Source: Lysobacter helvus (GTDB taxonomy: Bacteria; Pseudomonadota; Gammaproteobacteria; Xanthomonadales; Xanthomonadaceae). From it: a stretch of 64,000 nucleotides of DNA. The DNA is taken from the NCBI RefSeq assembly GCF_018406645.1, contig NZ_AP024546.1, positions 2,728,001-2,792,000 on the forward strand, given 5' to 3'. Positions 43,551 to 51,709 of this stretch are shown in pieces. The notes under the pieces were generated by a model. The model saw only the letters and a program-made list of their open reading frames with translations. It ran no database searches and had not been told where the DNA came from. A program made the translations under genes and the position numbers. Every line of letters starts with the position of its first letter. Position 1 is the stretch's first letter.

Positions 43551-43880
43551 ATGTGCCGCGCGCCACGCTTCCGGTCCGTGGATCTGTCCGATTTCAGGTG
43601 GCACGCCGTGGGGCCCGAGTCCGGGTGCAGTGACCTGCACCTGCGCCGGGGCGGTGCGCGCGGCGAACTGTTTGGCCTGGTCTGCAAAGGGAGCGGGGCG
43701 GACTACCTCGCGATCGTCGGGCTGCAACCGGGGGCGGACGTGGCGCGGATCCGGTGTGCGTCGGAGCTCGACGCCATCGATGCGGTGGAGGGGTGGTTGG
43801 TGCAGTGGCAAGCCGAGTCGATGGGCGAGGACGCCTCGGCTTTGGAATCCGGGGATGAGGTGGCTCGATCGGTTGGATGA
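43551..43880 (+). CDS. Hypothetical protein
   Basis: A 109-residue soluble protein: 'VDLSDFRWHAVGPESGCSDLHLRRGGARG' and 'YLAIVGLQPGADVARIRCASELDAID' followed by an acidic C-terminus. There is no signal peptide or TM segment. No family is recognised. Confidence 0.55.
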   Translation: MCRAPRFRSVDLSDFRWHAVGPESGCSDLHLRRGGARGELFGLVCKGSGADYLAIVGLQPGADVARIRCASELDAIDAVEGWLVQWQAESMGEDASALESGDEVARSVG

Positions 43881-43965
43881 CGGTGCACCGCACTGCTCGG
43901 GCGGCGCCTATGCTGTGCCGGCGTCGCGATCGATCCGGCATTCCATGGCGGCAGGGAAGGGGGCA

Positions 43966-44184
43966 ATGATGCGGAAGGACTGGTCGGTGGCCGGCTGGGT
44001 GATGGCGGTCGCGGGGCTGCTGTTGGTCGTGATCTTCCGGCAAGCCTGGATCTCTGCCCATCGGAGTGGTTACCCGATCTTCTCCGTCGCGTCCTGGGAA
44101 CACATGAAGTGGTGGCTGTTGGTTGCGGCCGTCATGCTCATTGGCGCGTTGGTTTCGATGTTCGCCGATGGTGGATCCGAATGA
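43966..44184 (+). CDS. Small membrane protein, two predicted TM segments
   Basis: A 72-residue protein (MMRKDWSVAGWVMAVAGLLLVV) with TM segments at about residues 8-24 and 48-67 and a soluble loop 'SAHRSGYPIFSVASWEHMKWW'. AGGGAAGGGGG precedes the ATG. The stop overlaps the next gene's ATG (ATGA). Confidence 0.6.
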   Translation: MMRKDWSVAGWVMAVAGLLLVVIFRQAWISAHRSGYPIFSVASWEHMKWWLLVAAVMLIGALVSMFADGGSE

Positions 44185-44708
44185 AGGTCTTCCCGGGAAC
44201 ACGCATGAAACGCAAACACGCGCTCGCGTCCTGGACCCTGTGCCTGGCCATGGGCGCGGCGCATGCAGGCCAAGTGCAAGTTGCTCCCACAGGGCGCACG
44301 GTGCTGGCGGAACGGTTGAACGGCCATCGCGTCGAGGTGGTCATCCAGGTGCATCGTGTCGACGTCGGCGTCAACGCGACCAAGCGGTTGCCGAGGTCCG
44401 TGAGCTGCACGTACAGCAGGTTTCCCTGCAGTGTCCTGGACGAAGTCGCGCTCAAGGTCGACGGAAGGGACGTGGTCGTTCCCAGGTCGGCGTTCGTCGA
44501 CCTGGGAGACGTCGACAAGGCGACGCTGGCGACCGCCGGCAACCAGTTCGTCCTCGTCCTGGAGGGCGGCGACGCGTCGGAGGCGTACATCGCCAAGGTT
44601 CGCTTCGGCCAATCGCGCGTGGCGGAACGTGCGGTCTATTCGGCGATGGAAACCGACGCACCGCTCGAGCGCACCCGGTATTTCGAGGTCGACTCCGATG
44701 ACAAGTGA
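44181..44708 (+). CDS. Secreted protein of unknown function
   Basis: A 175-residue protein; an internal ATG at 44205 (MKRKHALASW) would give a more typical signal peptide. The signal core 'LASWTLCLAMGAAHA' is cut before GQVQ. The mature part is beta-rich with a CTYSRFPC cysteine pair. It is coupled to the preceding membrane gene by ATGA. The family is unknown. Confidence 0.65.
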   Translation: MKVFPGTRMKRKHALASWTLCLAMGAAHAGQVQVAPTGRTVLAERLNGHRVEVVIQVHRVDVGVNATKRLPRSVSCTYSRFPCSVLDEVALKVDGRDVVVPRSAFVDLGDVDKATLATAGNQFVLVLEGGDASEAYIAKVRFGQSRVAERAVYSAMETDAPLERTRYFEVDSDDK

Positions 44709-44741
44709 GCGCTTCGGCCGATCGCTGGCAGTGGTCATCGG

Positions 44742-44769
44742 TGGCTGCTTTCGACCCGCAGCGGACGTT
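44742..44769 (+). repeat. B-type boundary palindrome (first copy)
   Basis: TGGCTGCTTT.CGACCCG.CAGCGGACGTT, a slightly diverged B variant. It lies between the genes at 44181 and 44820 and starts the repeat-bearing region. Confidence 0.75.
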
Positions 44770-44819
44770 CGCATGCGCTGCTAGGCTTGGCCAACCGGTC
44801 CACTGCATGGTTGGGCAAG

Positions 44820-45119
44820 ATGACGACAGAACGCGCGGCGGGGCTTCCATCGATCGTCCTCTACGCCTTGCCGCCGCTGTCCTTGCTCACGTTGTATGGC
44901 GCGGTCGTGTCCAGCAGCACCGTTCTTGCGCCGCTGCTCGGCGCCCTCTGCGCAATGTCAATGTTCGCTGAGCTGATCGTTTTTCCTGCCTGTCTTTTTG
45001 CGTTCGTCCGCTATCCGCACTTGCGGTCATGGCCCCAGGCGGCCGGTTTGGCGCTGATCGGCGCGCACCTTCTTTCGACGGTTTTGCCCTTGTTTGTTTT
45101 GATGAGTGCTGGCGTCTAG
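44820..45119 (+). CDS. Membrane protein, three predicted TM segments
   Basis: A 99-residue protein starting MTTERAAGLPSIVLYALPPL, with hydrophobic stretches at about 10-28, 32-60 and 75-95. The first B-type repeat lies 50 bases upstream. No family is recognised. Confidence 0.6.
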   Translation: MTTERAAGLPSIVLYALPPLSLLTLYGAVVSSSTVLAPLLGALCAMSMFAELIVFPACLFAFVRYPHLRSWPQAAGLALIGAHLLSTVLPLFVLMSAGV

Positions 45120-45220
45120 CGCAAGCATCACGACAGTCGGACATGCATCACGACCACGATCCTGCCGTCGCGAATTGGTAGTCTGACGGCGCATCCACAT
45201 CTAGACCGTCAGCCGCCGCA

Positions 45221-45679
45221 ATGGAAAACGTCGTCACCCCCTGTGCCTTTTGCGGGACGCCGATTGCGGTGGGCTTCTGGCGCTACCTGCCCAGCAAGCC
45301 CCCAGTGGACATCCATTGCCCGAAGTGCGGCGGTCGAAACAACATCAACCGTGGATCCATCGGGCTTGCCGTTGCGACGCTCTTGTTCTTCACCTTCCTC
45401 GGCGTTGCACTGGCCAGGACAATCCAAGGCGCGGAATGGGGCGTGCTGGCCGTGCCCATCGCCTTCGCCGTGGGGGTGTGGCCCGCTGCCTTCCTTGGGT
45501 CACGCAGGCCTGGCCTGGTCAAGTACGCGCGGTGGTGGATCCGGCCAACGCCCACTTTGTCCGACGCGGACCGTGCGTTGATGGACCAGCTCGGCGTGAC
45601 GTACAACGGGGAATACTTCATCGTCGGCGAGATGCACTTCGACCATCTGGGCGACGCGGTTGCCTTTGCTCGATCCTGA
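45221..45679 (+). CDS. Zinc-ribbon membrane protein
   Basis: A 152-residue protein. The N-terminus has two cysteine pairs ('CAFCGTP' and 'HCPKCGGRNN') forming a zinc ribbon, then two TM segments (about 48-68 and 73-93) and a soluble C-terminal part with 'LMDQLGVTYNGEYFIVGEMHF'. The next gene also has a CxxCGGR pair. Role unknown. Confidence 0.7.
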   Translation: MENVVTPCAFCGTPIAVGFWRYLPSKPPVDIHCPKCGGRNNINRGSIGLAVATLLFFTFLGVALARTIQGAEWGVLAVPIAFAVGVWPAAFLGSRRPGLVKYARWWIRPTPTLSDADRALMDQLGVTYNGEYFIVGEMHFDHLGDAVAFARS

Positions 45680-45717
45680 GCGTCAGAGCTGACACCGGCA
45701 TTGCGAGATTCTTGCGA

Positions 45718-45999
45718 ATGGACCCCGCAGATCCAATCGAGTGGCGGCAATACCGGCAAATGCGCCTGTTCTATTGGGCTGCATTTTCCGCAGCCGTGGC
45801 GTTCGTCGTGTTCGGCAGCGACGACAAGGCGCTCATCGCGCTGGTGGTCCTGGCCGTCCTCTCCATGGGCGTCGCCTTCTGGCCCTGTCCGCGATGCGGC
45901 GGACGGGTCGGCTACATTGGCCTGGGGCCTTTCATGATGCTCTGGCCTTTCGGCGGTTGGTGCACGACCTGTAGTCGCAAGTTGTTCGGGCGGAAGTAG
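45718..45999 (+). CDS. Small membrane protein with zinc-ribbon motif
   Basis: A 93-residue protein: 'MDPADPIEWRQYRQMRLFYW', TM segments at about 17-35 and 39-55, then a CxxC ribbon ('CPRCGGRVGYIGLGP') and a second pair (CTTCSRKL). The order is the reverse of its neighbour at 45221, with TM first and ribbon last. The two may be co-regulated. Confidence 0.65.
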   Translation: MDPADPIEWRQYRQMRLFYWAAFSAAVAFVVFGSDDKALIALVVLAVLSMGVAFWPCPRCGGRVGYIGLGPFMMLWPFGGWCTTCSRKLFGRK

Positions 46000-46035
46000 C
46001 GCGCTCGATTCGCGGACACGCGGCCGCACCGCACG

Positions 46036-46389
46036 TCACGCGTGCACCAGCGCCTCCGGTTCCGGCAACGCCTCGGAAGCCGGGTCGAAGTCTATGATGG
46101 CCTTCAACTGGTCGCTCTTCGGGCAGAAGTGCGGATAGACCTTCCGCACCTGCCAGTTCGCGGCATCCCACGCGTAGGTGTACCGCGGGCACCGGGTGCC
46201 GCCGTACACGTCGCAGGACACCAGCCAATCCCCCTGGTCCTCGGGGCCGAATGGATCGGCCGGCATGGCGCGGCCCACGATCGTCCCCGTGCTGTCCACG
46301 AGGTCCTGGAACACTTGATTGCGCACGAACAGGATCCGTACGCGGCAGCCAACGTAAAGCACTCCGCCCCCTGCAAAGAACACGTCCAT
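46036..46389 (-). CDS. Hypothetical protein
   Basis: A 117-residue protein from ATG with AAGG upstream; a TTG at 46428 would add 13 residues. It contains 'MDVFFAGGGVLYVGCRVRILFVRN' and a cysteine-containing segment 'DWLVSCDVYGGTRCPRYTYAWD'. No signal or TM segment is clear. It is minus-strand, with a B-type repeat beyond its 5' end. Confidence 0.55.
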   Translation of the reverse strand: MDVFFAGGGVLYVGCRVRILFVRNQVFQDLVDSTGTIVGRAMPADPFGPEDQGDWLVSCDVYGGTRCPRYTYAWDAANWQVRKVYPHFCPKSDQLKAIIDFDPASEALPEPEALVHA

Positions 46390-46475
46390 CCCCGGGTGCC
46401 TTATGGCCGATTCCGCGAGGGGGTTCAATGACGCGCTGCACAGAAAGCAGAGCGGATCGGGTTCGCGGGATCGAG

Positions 46476-46503
46476 TGACTGCTTTCGACCCAAAGCGGAC
46501 ATT
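46476..46503 (+). repeat. B-type boundary palindrome
   Basis: TGACTGCTTT.CGACCC.AAAGCGGACATT, a near-consensus B variant in the divergent gap between the minus gene at 46036 and the plus gene at 46579. Confidence 0.85.
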
Positions 46504-46578
46504 CGGTCTGCCGGTCGCGCCGAATGACCAGCTGCGTTAGCCTGCGCGCTCGGCGCGAATCAAACCACGAGCAATGAC

Positions 46579-46749
46579 ATGGGGAACGCGCTTTCCGTAA
46601 TCGTTGGCATCGCAATCCTGATCACGTTCTTGGTCCTGGTCGCCTACGTCACATGGTTGTTCGCGGTTCGACTTCGAAACAAGGAACCCGCGGCAAAGTC
46701 GTTCCTCCGGTGGCTAAGGGACCTCTTTGATCTCGCGCTGGGCCTTTAG
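46579..46749 (+). CDS. 56-residue single-TM protein
   Basis: MGNALSVIVGIAILITFLVL begins a TM segment (about residues 5-29), followed by a basic/amphipathic tail 'RLRNKEPAAKSFLRWLRDLF'. It is flanked by a B-type repeat upstream and an A-type repeat downstream. No family is recognised. Confidence 0.5.
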   Translation: MGNALSVIVGIAILITFLVLVAYVTWLFAVRLRNKEPAAKSFLRWLRDLFDLALGL

Positions 46750-46781
46750 TCGCCCTGGCAGCCGAATAGACGCCGCGCGCG

Positions 46782-46810
46782 ATGTCCGCTCCTGGCCGGA
46801 AGCGGACATT
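46782..46810 (+). repeat. A-type boundary palindrome
   Basis: ATGTCCGCTC.CTGGCCGG.AAGCGGACATT in the convergent gap between the plus gene at 46579 and the minus aspartyl protease gene. Confidence 0.85.
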
Positions 46811-46855
46811 CCCCATTCCCCCGATCGCTGCCTCAGGCCGATAACGAACCGCCAC

Positions 46856-47704
46856 TCACCGCGTCGGCCGAATCCACAGGCGATCGTCCGCAAGATCGAA
46901 ACTGAGCTTCCAACGCACGAGCACCGGCATGCCGATGACGCCGTCGAGGATCATGTCCTTGACGAAGGCGCGCGTGTCGAGCGCGGGGGTATTGGCCACC
47001 ATCAACCGGAACGGCTGGAGTTCCTGGTTGGCCGGCTCCGCGCCGGCGGCTTTGGCCACGCGATCGCGAACGAGCACCGGTGGTCCGCCACCGCTGTCCA
47101 GGGCCATCCACAGTTCGCCCTGCGTCGTCTGTATCGGCACCATGACCCCGAGGGCCGCACCGCCGGCCTGGCGCGCACGTCGCATGGGCGTCGGCTTGGC
47201 GTTTTTCGTTTCCGCGGCCAGCGTGTCGGGCGATTCGATGACGAGCGTGCCGTTGCCCAGGTCGAGCGAGAACTGCATGCCGTCGAAGGCATCCAGTGCC
47301 AGCGATCCATCGGCCTGCGGTGCGCCCTTGAACAACAGGGGCTGGAGGTCGATCACGCCGGCCGCCACCGGCTTCAACGCCGTGCCGTCGGGCAGGGTGA
47401 AGCGCACGTTCTCGCACCGCGGCAAGTCCAGGCGCTGGCCATCCAGGCGGAAGCCGGTGAGCGCCGCCCAGGGCGTGCACCCGATCTTCTTCGCGAACGC
47501 CGGCGACAGCAGGCTGACGCCCCCGCCGGTGTCGAGGGTGAACACGCCTTCGTGGCCGTTGACCTTCAGCCGCACCGACCGGAGCCGGCCGCCGAAATCG
47601 CCGAGTTCGATGGGTTTGGGCGTGGGCATGGGAACAACCTGGGGCGCGGGCACATCGGCGGCGGCGGTGAGCAGCACGGCGGACAGCAACGGAGTCAGCA
47701 TCAC
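46856..47704 (-). CDS. Retropepsin-like aspartyl protease, secreted
   Basis: A 282-residue protein with a signal peptide (MMLTPLLSAVLLTAAADVPA). An aspartyl-protease motif 'GVFTLDTGGGVSLLSPAFA' (about residues 53-72) and a second 'LWMALDSGGGPPVLV' (about 197-211) form the two DTG/DSG-type sites of a pepsin-like fold, as in other bacterial retropepsin-like proteins. Periplasmic. The substrate is unknown. Confidence 0.8.
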   Translation of the reverse strand: MMLTPLLSAVLLTAAADVPAPQVVPMPTPKPIELGDFGGRLRSVRLKVNGHEGVFTLDTGGGVSLLSPAFAKKIGCTPWAALTGFRLDGQRLDLPRCENVRFTLPDGTALKPVAAGVIDLQPLLFKGAPQADGSLALDAFDGMQFSLDLGNGTLVIESPDTLAAETKNAKPTPMRRARQAGGAALGVMVPIQTTQGELWMALDSGGGPPVLVRDRVAKAAGAEPANQELQPFRLMVANTPALDTRAFVKDMILDGVIGMPVLVRWKLSFDLADDRLWIRPTR

Positions 47705-47821
47705 GGGGTCCTGTCGGGGGAGGGCGCGGGTTTCGCGTGCTGGTGTTTTATCTAACTACACCACCTTGGGGCACCTGCCGGAAGTCACCATCGTCCAACC
47801 GCCCGCCGCTAGAGTGGAGCG

Positions 47822-48269
47822 ATGGGGAGTTTCCTGGACCGGATCTGGATCGTCCTGGGCATGTCGCTCGACGTGCCGTTATCCCTGTGGCCGGTGAGTC
47901 TTGCCCTGGTCGCCGCCGCGAGCTGGTCCATCTGGTCGTTGCGCAAGACCCGACGATGGGCGTCGCGCAAGGTCGTCCTGACATCGGCGCTTTCGGCGCT
48001 CGTGTTCATCGCCTTTCCCGTCTATGCGGCGGCGTTCTGGCCAGAGCATCCGCACAGCGCGTTCGCGATGCAGGAAGCGTCCGGCCGCTGGATGGCCCGC
48101 CACGATCCTCGCGTGGCTCTGGTGGGGCTACATGGCGTGCATGCTGCTCGTGCCGGTGTTTGCCAGGCACGACCGCCTCCCGCTGGCAGGCCTGTCCGCC
48201 TTCATGCTTTGGGTGAACTTCGGGGTTGCTTTCGTTTGCATCCTTGCGGTCGCGGGCATGGGGCTTTAG
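47822..48269 (+). pseudogene. Membrane protein, frameshifted
   Basis: The first frame gives 'MGSFLDRIWIVLGMSLDVPL' to 'QEASGRWMARH' with two TM segments; one inserted base near 48110 moves the reading to 'ILAWLWWGYMACMLLVPVFA', which supplies two more. The end is 'CILAVAGMGL'. Rejoined it is about 148 residues with four TM segments. It may be decayed or a consensus error. Confidence 0.7.
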
Positions 48270-48316
48270 TCATGCGCATTCGAAGCACACCGTTCAACGC
48301 CGCAAGCGAGCCTGCA

Positions 48317-48712
48317 ATGAACAACGAAAACCTGGACTGCATCCGCGCCTATCTCGCCGATCTCGCCGCCGGCACGACGGGCGAGCGACTGGCCGCGTAT
48401 TTCACCGCCGACGTCGTGCAGATCGAGTATCCCAATCGCCTCAACCCCAACGGCGGTCGAAGCGATCTCGCCACCCTGTTGTCGCGCGCCGAACAGGGCC
48501 AGCGCGTGCTCCGGCAACAGTCCTACCAGGTCACGTCCGAGATGGCGCAGGGCGATCGCGTCGCCGTGGAAGCATTGTGGACGGGCGTGCTGGCGGTGCC
48601 GCTCGGCAGCCTGGCGCCCGGTGCGGAAATGAAAGCCCACTTCGCGATGTTCTTCGAACTCGAGCACGGCAAGATCCGCGTGCAGCGCAACTATGACTGT
48701 TTCCAGCCGTAG
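48317..48712 (+). CDS. NTF2/SnoaL-like protein
   Basis: A 131-residue protein: 'CIRAYLADLAAGTTGERLAAYF' then 'DVVQIEYPNRLNPNGGRSDL', with 'AVEALWTGVLAVPLGSL' and the final 'AHFAMFFELEHGKIRVQRNYDCF'. This strand-helix pattern and length are typical of nuclear transport factor 2-like cone folds. An ATG at 48272 is an alternative start. Function unknown. Confidence 0.75.
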   Translation: MNNENLDCIRAYLADLAAGTTGERLAAYFTADVVQIEYPNRLNPNGGRSDLATLLSRAEQGQRVLRQQSYQVTSEMAQGDRVAVEALWTGVLAVPLGSLAPGAEMKAHFAMFFELEHGKIRVQRNYDCFQP

Positions 48713-48740
48713 CAGGCGGTTGCAAGAGAGGCAATTCGTC

Positions 48741-49229
48741 ATGGGAAACATGGAAGCCAAGCGAAATGCAAATCGACGTGGCGCATTGCGCGCTGCACAC
48801 TATTTTTGCGCGGCCACGACGCTGTTGCTTGCAGCCCAAGCGCAGGCGCAGGCGCTGATCGTCGAAGCGCGTGATCTCGATGCTGCGTGTCCATGGGACA
48901 GTGCTTCGCGGTGCGCAAGAATCGTTTTACACGCTGGCGATGGCGGCAGCACCTTCAACGCCTCGTCGGACGAGGCAGGTGTTCTTGTTTACGGGCGCGA
49001 TCTGCAACTGCAGGTGTGGAAGAACGGGCAATGGACTGCATTCGCCCCGATCCTGGGGACATTCGAGGCGCCCGATGCAAGCGTGTTGCTTCGCGAGGGC
49101 GCGACGTGGGTGAATTACGTCGATGTCACTACGGCGCTGGACGTCGCTGGCCAGACCAAGTATCGCGTGGAGGTCAAGGATGCTTCTGGCGCCGCTTACG
49201 TGTCTCCGACGTTTGCCTTGACCAAGTAA
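48741..49229 (+). CDS. Secreted protein of unknown function
   Basis: A 162-residue protein with AGAGG before the ATG. A basic n-region (KRNANRRGALRAAHYF) and signal core end near QAQAQA. The mature domain is beta-rich ('VLVYGRDLQLQVWKNGQWTAF', 'TKYRVEVKDASGAAYVSPTF') and looks like one Ig-like or jelly-roll unit. Confidence 0.65.
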   Translation: MGNMEAKRNANRRGALRAAHYFCAATTLLLAAQAQAQALIVEARDLDAACPWDSASRCARIVLHAGDGGSTFNASSDEAGVLVYGRDLQLQVWKNGQWTAFAPILGTFEAPDASVLLREGATWVNYVDVTTALDVAGQTKYRVEVKDASGAAYVSPTFALTK

Positions 49230-49242
49230 GGCATCGAGCGCC

Positions 49243-49695
49243 ATGAAGACGTTGACGATCGCCTGTTGCCTCTTCCTCCTTGCCGGCGTGGTGCACGCGG
49301 ACGGCTTGCCAAAGGCGGGGCGCTATGTCGGCAAGGTGCTCGTGTTCGATTTGACGGACGATCAGAAGCACGAGATCGCGCACTTCAGGACGTGCCACCT
49401 TGCGCGATTCAAGACAATGAACCCGTACACGCCTTACGTGTTCCAGCTCACGCCAGGGCAACGCAAGGGGCTCGTGCGGGACGTGGGCTTCGCGCCGACG
49501 TATTTCGAAGTCGAAGAAACGTACCGCGGTTTCAACGAAGCCGGCCCGCACTGGAACGTGGCCTTGCGCTTCTCGCACGACCAGATCGAGGTACCGCTGG
49601 ACTTGTTGCTTCCCGATGCGGAGGCAAGGAAAGCGGTCGATGCGCAAGGGTGGAAGACAACGAATCCGTGCTTCCCGAAGGTCGGGGAGCATTAG
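49243..49695 (+). CDS. Secreted protein of unknown function
   Basis: A 150-residue protein with signal peptide 'MKTLTIACCLFLLAGVVHA'. The mature part contains 'GKVLVFDLTDDQKHEIAHFRTC' and 'WNVALRFSHDQIEVPLDLLL', and a terminal cysteine near the end (NPCFPK) may pair with the first. It lies 13 bases after the previous secreted-protein gene, in a probable two-gene unit. Confidence 0.65.
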   Translation: MKTLTIACCLFLLAGVVHADGLPKAGRYVGKVLVFDLTDDQKHEIAHFRTCHLARFKTMNPYTPYVFQLTPGQRKGLVRDVGFAPTYFEVEETYRGFNEAGPHWNVALRFSHDQIEVPLDLLLPDAEARKAVDAQGWKTTNPCFPKVGEH

Positions 49696-49713
49696 TTGCC
49701 ATCGGTCATCGCA

Positions 49714-49740
49714 TGACCGCTTTCGACCCAAAGCGCACAT
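49714..49740 (+). repeat. B-type boundary palindrome
   Basis: TGACCGCTTT.CGACCC.AAAGCGCACAT, close to the B consensus. It lies downstream of the gene at 49243 and 62 bases before the gene at 49802. Confidence 0.85.
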
Positions 49741-49801
49741 GAAGCGGTAGCCTCCTCGGCGAACTTCCCTGACAACCCCCAGACCCCGGCACGCACTCCC
49801 G

Positions 49802-50314
49802 ATGACCCGAGCCTTCGTTGCCACCGCAGTCTTGATGCTTGCGCTCGCTCCTTCCCGAGCCGCATCCGTACCGCCTGTCCCGCTTCCATCAGAGGCGGCG
49901 ACAAACAGCGCAGCCGCGTGCGCCACGCCCAGGACCATGGCGGCAGTGCGACCGTCGGGGAAAAGCTACGAACTTGTATTGACCGTGGAAAACCCGGGTG
50001 CCGAACCTCTGGCGCTCGTGGATTACTACTTTTTCGAAAACATGCTGGACCTTCGCGCCGTTCCGTCGGGAGAGTCGAACGGGTTGGCGCTCATCGTGCC
50101 TCTCCTGAGCCCAGGCCCACGCCCGCTCATTGTTGCGCCCTTCGCAAAGATCGAAAGAACGTATCAACTTTCCGCCAGCTTTCCAGCGTTGGAGAAGACG
50201 CTCGAGAGCAAGGATGTTCTTGTCTCCTGGCAATTGACGTTGGCAGGAGAAAAAGTGTGTTTTTCCCAGAAGCTCGCAAGTTCTGCCTGGCTGCGGAAGC
50301 GAACAAAGTCGTAG
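49802..50314 (+). CDS. Secreted protein of unknown function
   Basis: A 170-residue protein with signal peptide 'MTRAFVATAVLMLALAPSRA'. The mature beta-rich part includes 'KSYELVLTVENPGAEPLALVDYY' and 'DVLVSWQLTLAGEKVCFSQKLA', suggesting an Ig-like sandwich with one disulfide. The B-type repeat precedes its start. Confidence 0.65.
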   Translation: MTRAFVATAVLMLALAPSRAASVPPVPLPSEAATNSAAACATPRTMAAVRPSGKSYELVLTVENPGAEPLALVDYYFFENMLDLRAVPSGESNGLALIVPLLSPGPRPLIVAPFAKIERTYQLSASFPALEKTLESKDVLVSWQLTLAGEKVCFSQKLASSAWLRKRTKS

Positions 50315-50369
50315 TCGAACGTCCGCTCCTGATAAATTGCGTGACCCGAACCGCTGTGGGCGTACAGCC

Positions 50370-50741
50370 ATGCTCCGATTCGCGCGGATTGCCCTTGCAT
50401 TGATGCTGGCCACGCTGGCTGGCTGCGGCGGGCAGGGGACACCTCCCAGCGACGCGCCCGACGCAGCCCACGTTCCGCCGCCGCCTGACGTTGGGGATAT
50501 TGCGCACTACAACGGTTGCAAGAGCCTACCGACGCGCGCGCTGTCGCCGTACGAAACGTGCTTGGTCGACAGGTTGAAGGCGGCAGCGTGCACGCCGGCC
50601 GCCGATTGCGTCCTCACCTGTTTGGCCAGTCCAGATGGCACCGAGGTTGGTGGCGGTTGTGATCACGTGTGTTTCGGCTACAACGTGCGTCACCAGTGGA
50701 AGGATCGTCCGAACGCCATGGACGAATGTCCGGGACGGTAA
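50370..50741 (+). CDS. Lipoprotein, cysteine-rich
   Basis: A 123-residue protein with signal peptide and lipobox 'ALMLATLAGC'. The mature domain has eight or more cysteines ('NGCKSLP', 'YETCLVDRLKAAACTPAADCVLTC'), pointing to several disulfides. The C-terminus is 'NAMDECPGR'. No family is recognised. Confidence 0.7.
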   Translation: MLRFARIALALMLATLAGCGGQGTPPSDAPDAAHVPPPPDVGDIAHYNGCKSLPTRALSPYETCLVDRLKAAACTPAADCVLTCLASPDGTEVGGGCDHVCFGYNVRHQWKDRPNAMDECPGR

Positions 50742-50754
50742 GGGCGGTGGTGCC

Positions 50755-50780
50755 GGCTATTGGCCGAAATCAGACACCCC
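50755..50780 (+). repeat. Degenerate A-type palindrome
   Basis: CCGGCTATTGGCCGAAATCA then GACACC keeps the A-type loop (TGGCCGAAA) but has lost much of both arms. It lies between the genes at 50370 and 50824. Confidence 0.4.
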
Positions 50781-50823
50781 GGTATCTTCTGGATACAGCG
50801 GCTGAACCAGGAACTTGCACCCC

Positions 50824-51180
50824 GTGGGCAACATCGTGAATTACGCGTTTCTTGCCTTCTTGGGCGTCATCGTCTGTGTCGTGTTGTATCGCCTGGTGCG
50901 TTATCGCAGCCTTGCTGGCGCGCGCTTCGGCGCCGCGACGGTTGCACTCGGCGAGGTTGCAGCCGCGGATTCCTTCCACATGCCCGTCCGGGTGCGGGTT
51001 CATTCGCTGGAGAGCGCCGTCCCGTATCGCGGCGTTGGCCTGGAGTTCGTTGCAAAGGCGCTGGGGCATATCCGGGTGATGCCTGTCACCCTGTCGAACG
51101 CGCAGGCCCTGCAACTGGCAAAGCTGCTGTCGGAGGCTGCCGGCGAGCGGCCTGGCAACTCGCTTCGCGAGTCGGATTGA
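50824..51180 (+). CDS. Membrane-anchored protein
   Basis: A 118-residue protein from GTG (VGNIVNYAFLAFLGV) with AGGAAC upstream. It has one N-terminal TM segment, then a soluble domain: 'VRVRVHSLESAVPYRGVGLEF' and 'VTLSNAQALQLAKLLSEAAG'. No domain is recognised. Confidence 0.6.
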   Translation: MGNIVNYAFLAFLGVIVCVVLYRLVRYRSLAGARFGAATVALGEVAAADSFHMPVRVRVHSLESAVPYRGVGLEFVAKALGHIRVMPVTLSNAQALQLAKLLSEAAGERPGNSLRESD

Positions 51181-51196
51181 TGCGGGCGTTGCGAAA

Positions 51197-51223
51197 GTCC
51201 GCGTCTGGCCGATAGCGGCCACT
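51197..51223 (+). repeat. A-type boundary palindrome
   Basis: GTCCGCGT.CTGGCCGA.TAGCGGCCACT, a diverged A variant in the convergent gap between the genes at 50824 and 51239. Confidence 0.65.
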
Positions 51224-51238
51224 CGTCGGGAAGCGCGA

Positions 51239-51534
51239 TCAGGGGCTCCGGAGGACTTGCGATGCGAGTGGTTGTGACCGCCCATCAGGCGAGGTCGCGG
51301 ACGGCGTGGCGAGCTGTTCCGTGACCTCAAGCCGACGGACGACAAGGTGGTCGATCTCGAGTCGCTTGATGCGTGCCCGGCCGATGACCAGGCGGCCGAT
51401 GACCAAAGCGCCGACGCCGCCGCGCCAAGGGCCATTGCGCCCAGCGTCATCCCGCCCAGCGCCAGGGCGCCCGTGGATTGCGCGCCGACCGCCTTTGCGG
51501 GGACGGCGCTGGCGCGCGTGTGTTCGCGTTTCAT
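51239..51534 (-). pseudogene. Repeat-rich small protein, frameshifted
   Basis: The first frame reads 'MKREHTRASAVPAK' then Gly/Ala-Leu repeats ('ALALGGMTLGAMALGAAA'). After one missing base the continuation is 'VGALVIGRLVIGRARIKRLE' then 'DHLVVRRLEV'. This alternating small/hydrophobic pattern is a recognisable small-protein type in Xanthomonadaceae. Rejoined length is about 98 residues. The function is unknown. Confidence 0.65.
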
Positions 51535-51639
51535 GGGTTTGAAGGTTGTCGGCGAGTGTCCTGGTCGAGGGGACGGCGCAGGCGACGCAAATCGGCCAGC
51601 ATTCCGTGAAGCGCGCCTCCGTAATTGCAGGGCCATGGG

Positions 51640-51666
51640 TGGCCGCGTTCGACCCAAAGCGGACAT
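51640..51666 (+). repeat. B-type boundary palindrome
   Basis: TGGCCGCGTT.CGACCC.AAAGCGGACAT in the divergent gap between the minus pseudogene and the plus gene at 51710. Confidence 0.8.
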
Positions 51667-51709
51667 ATGGGAGCATCTCCTGAATTCGGACTACCCCGGG
51701 GCAAGTTCC

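Noticed and set aside
28636-47800. A shared 'CCTGCCGGAAGTCACC' at 28650 and 47770
   Set aside because: It is only two copies of 16 bases without a common context; it could be chance or a short binding site and was not pursued.
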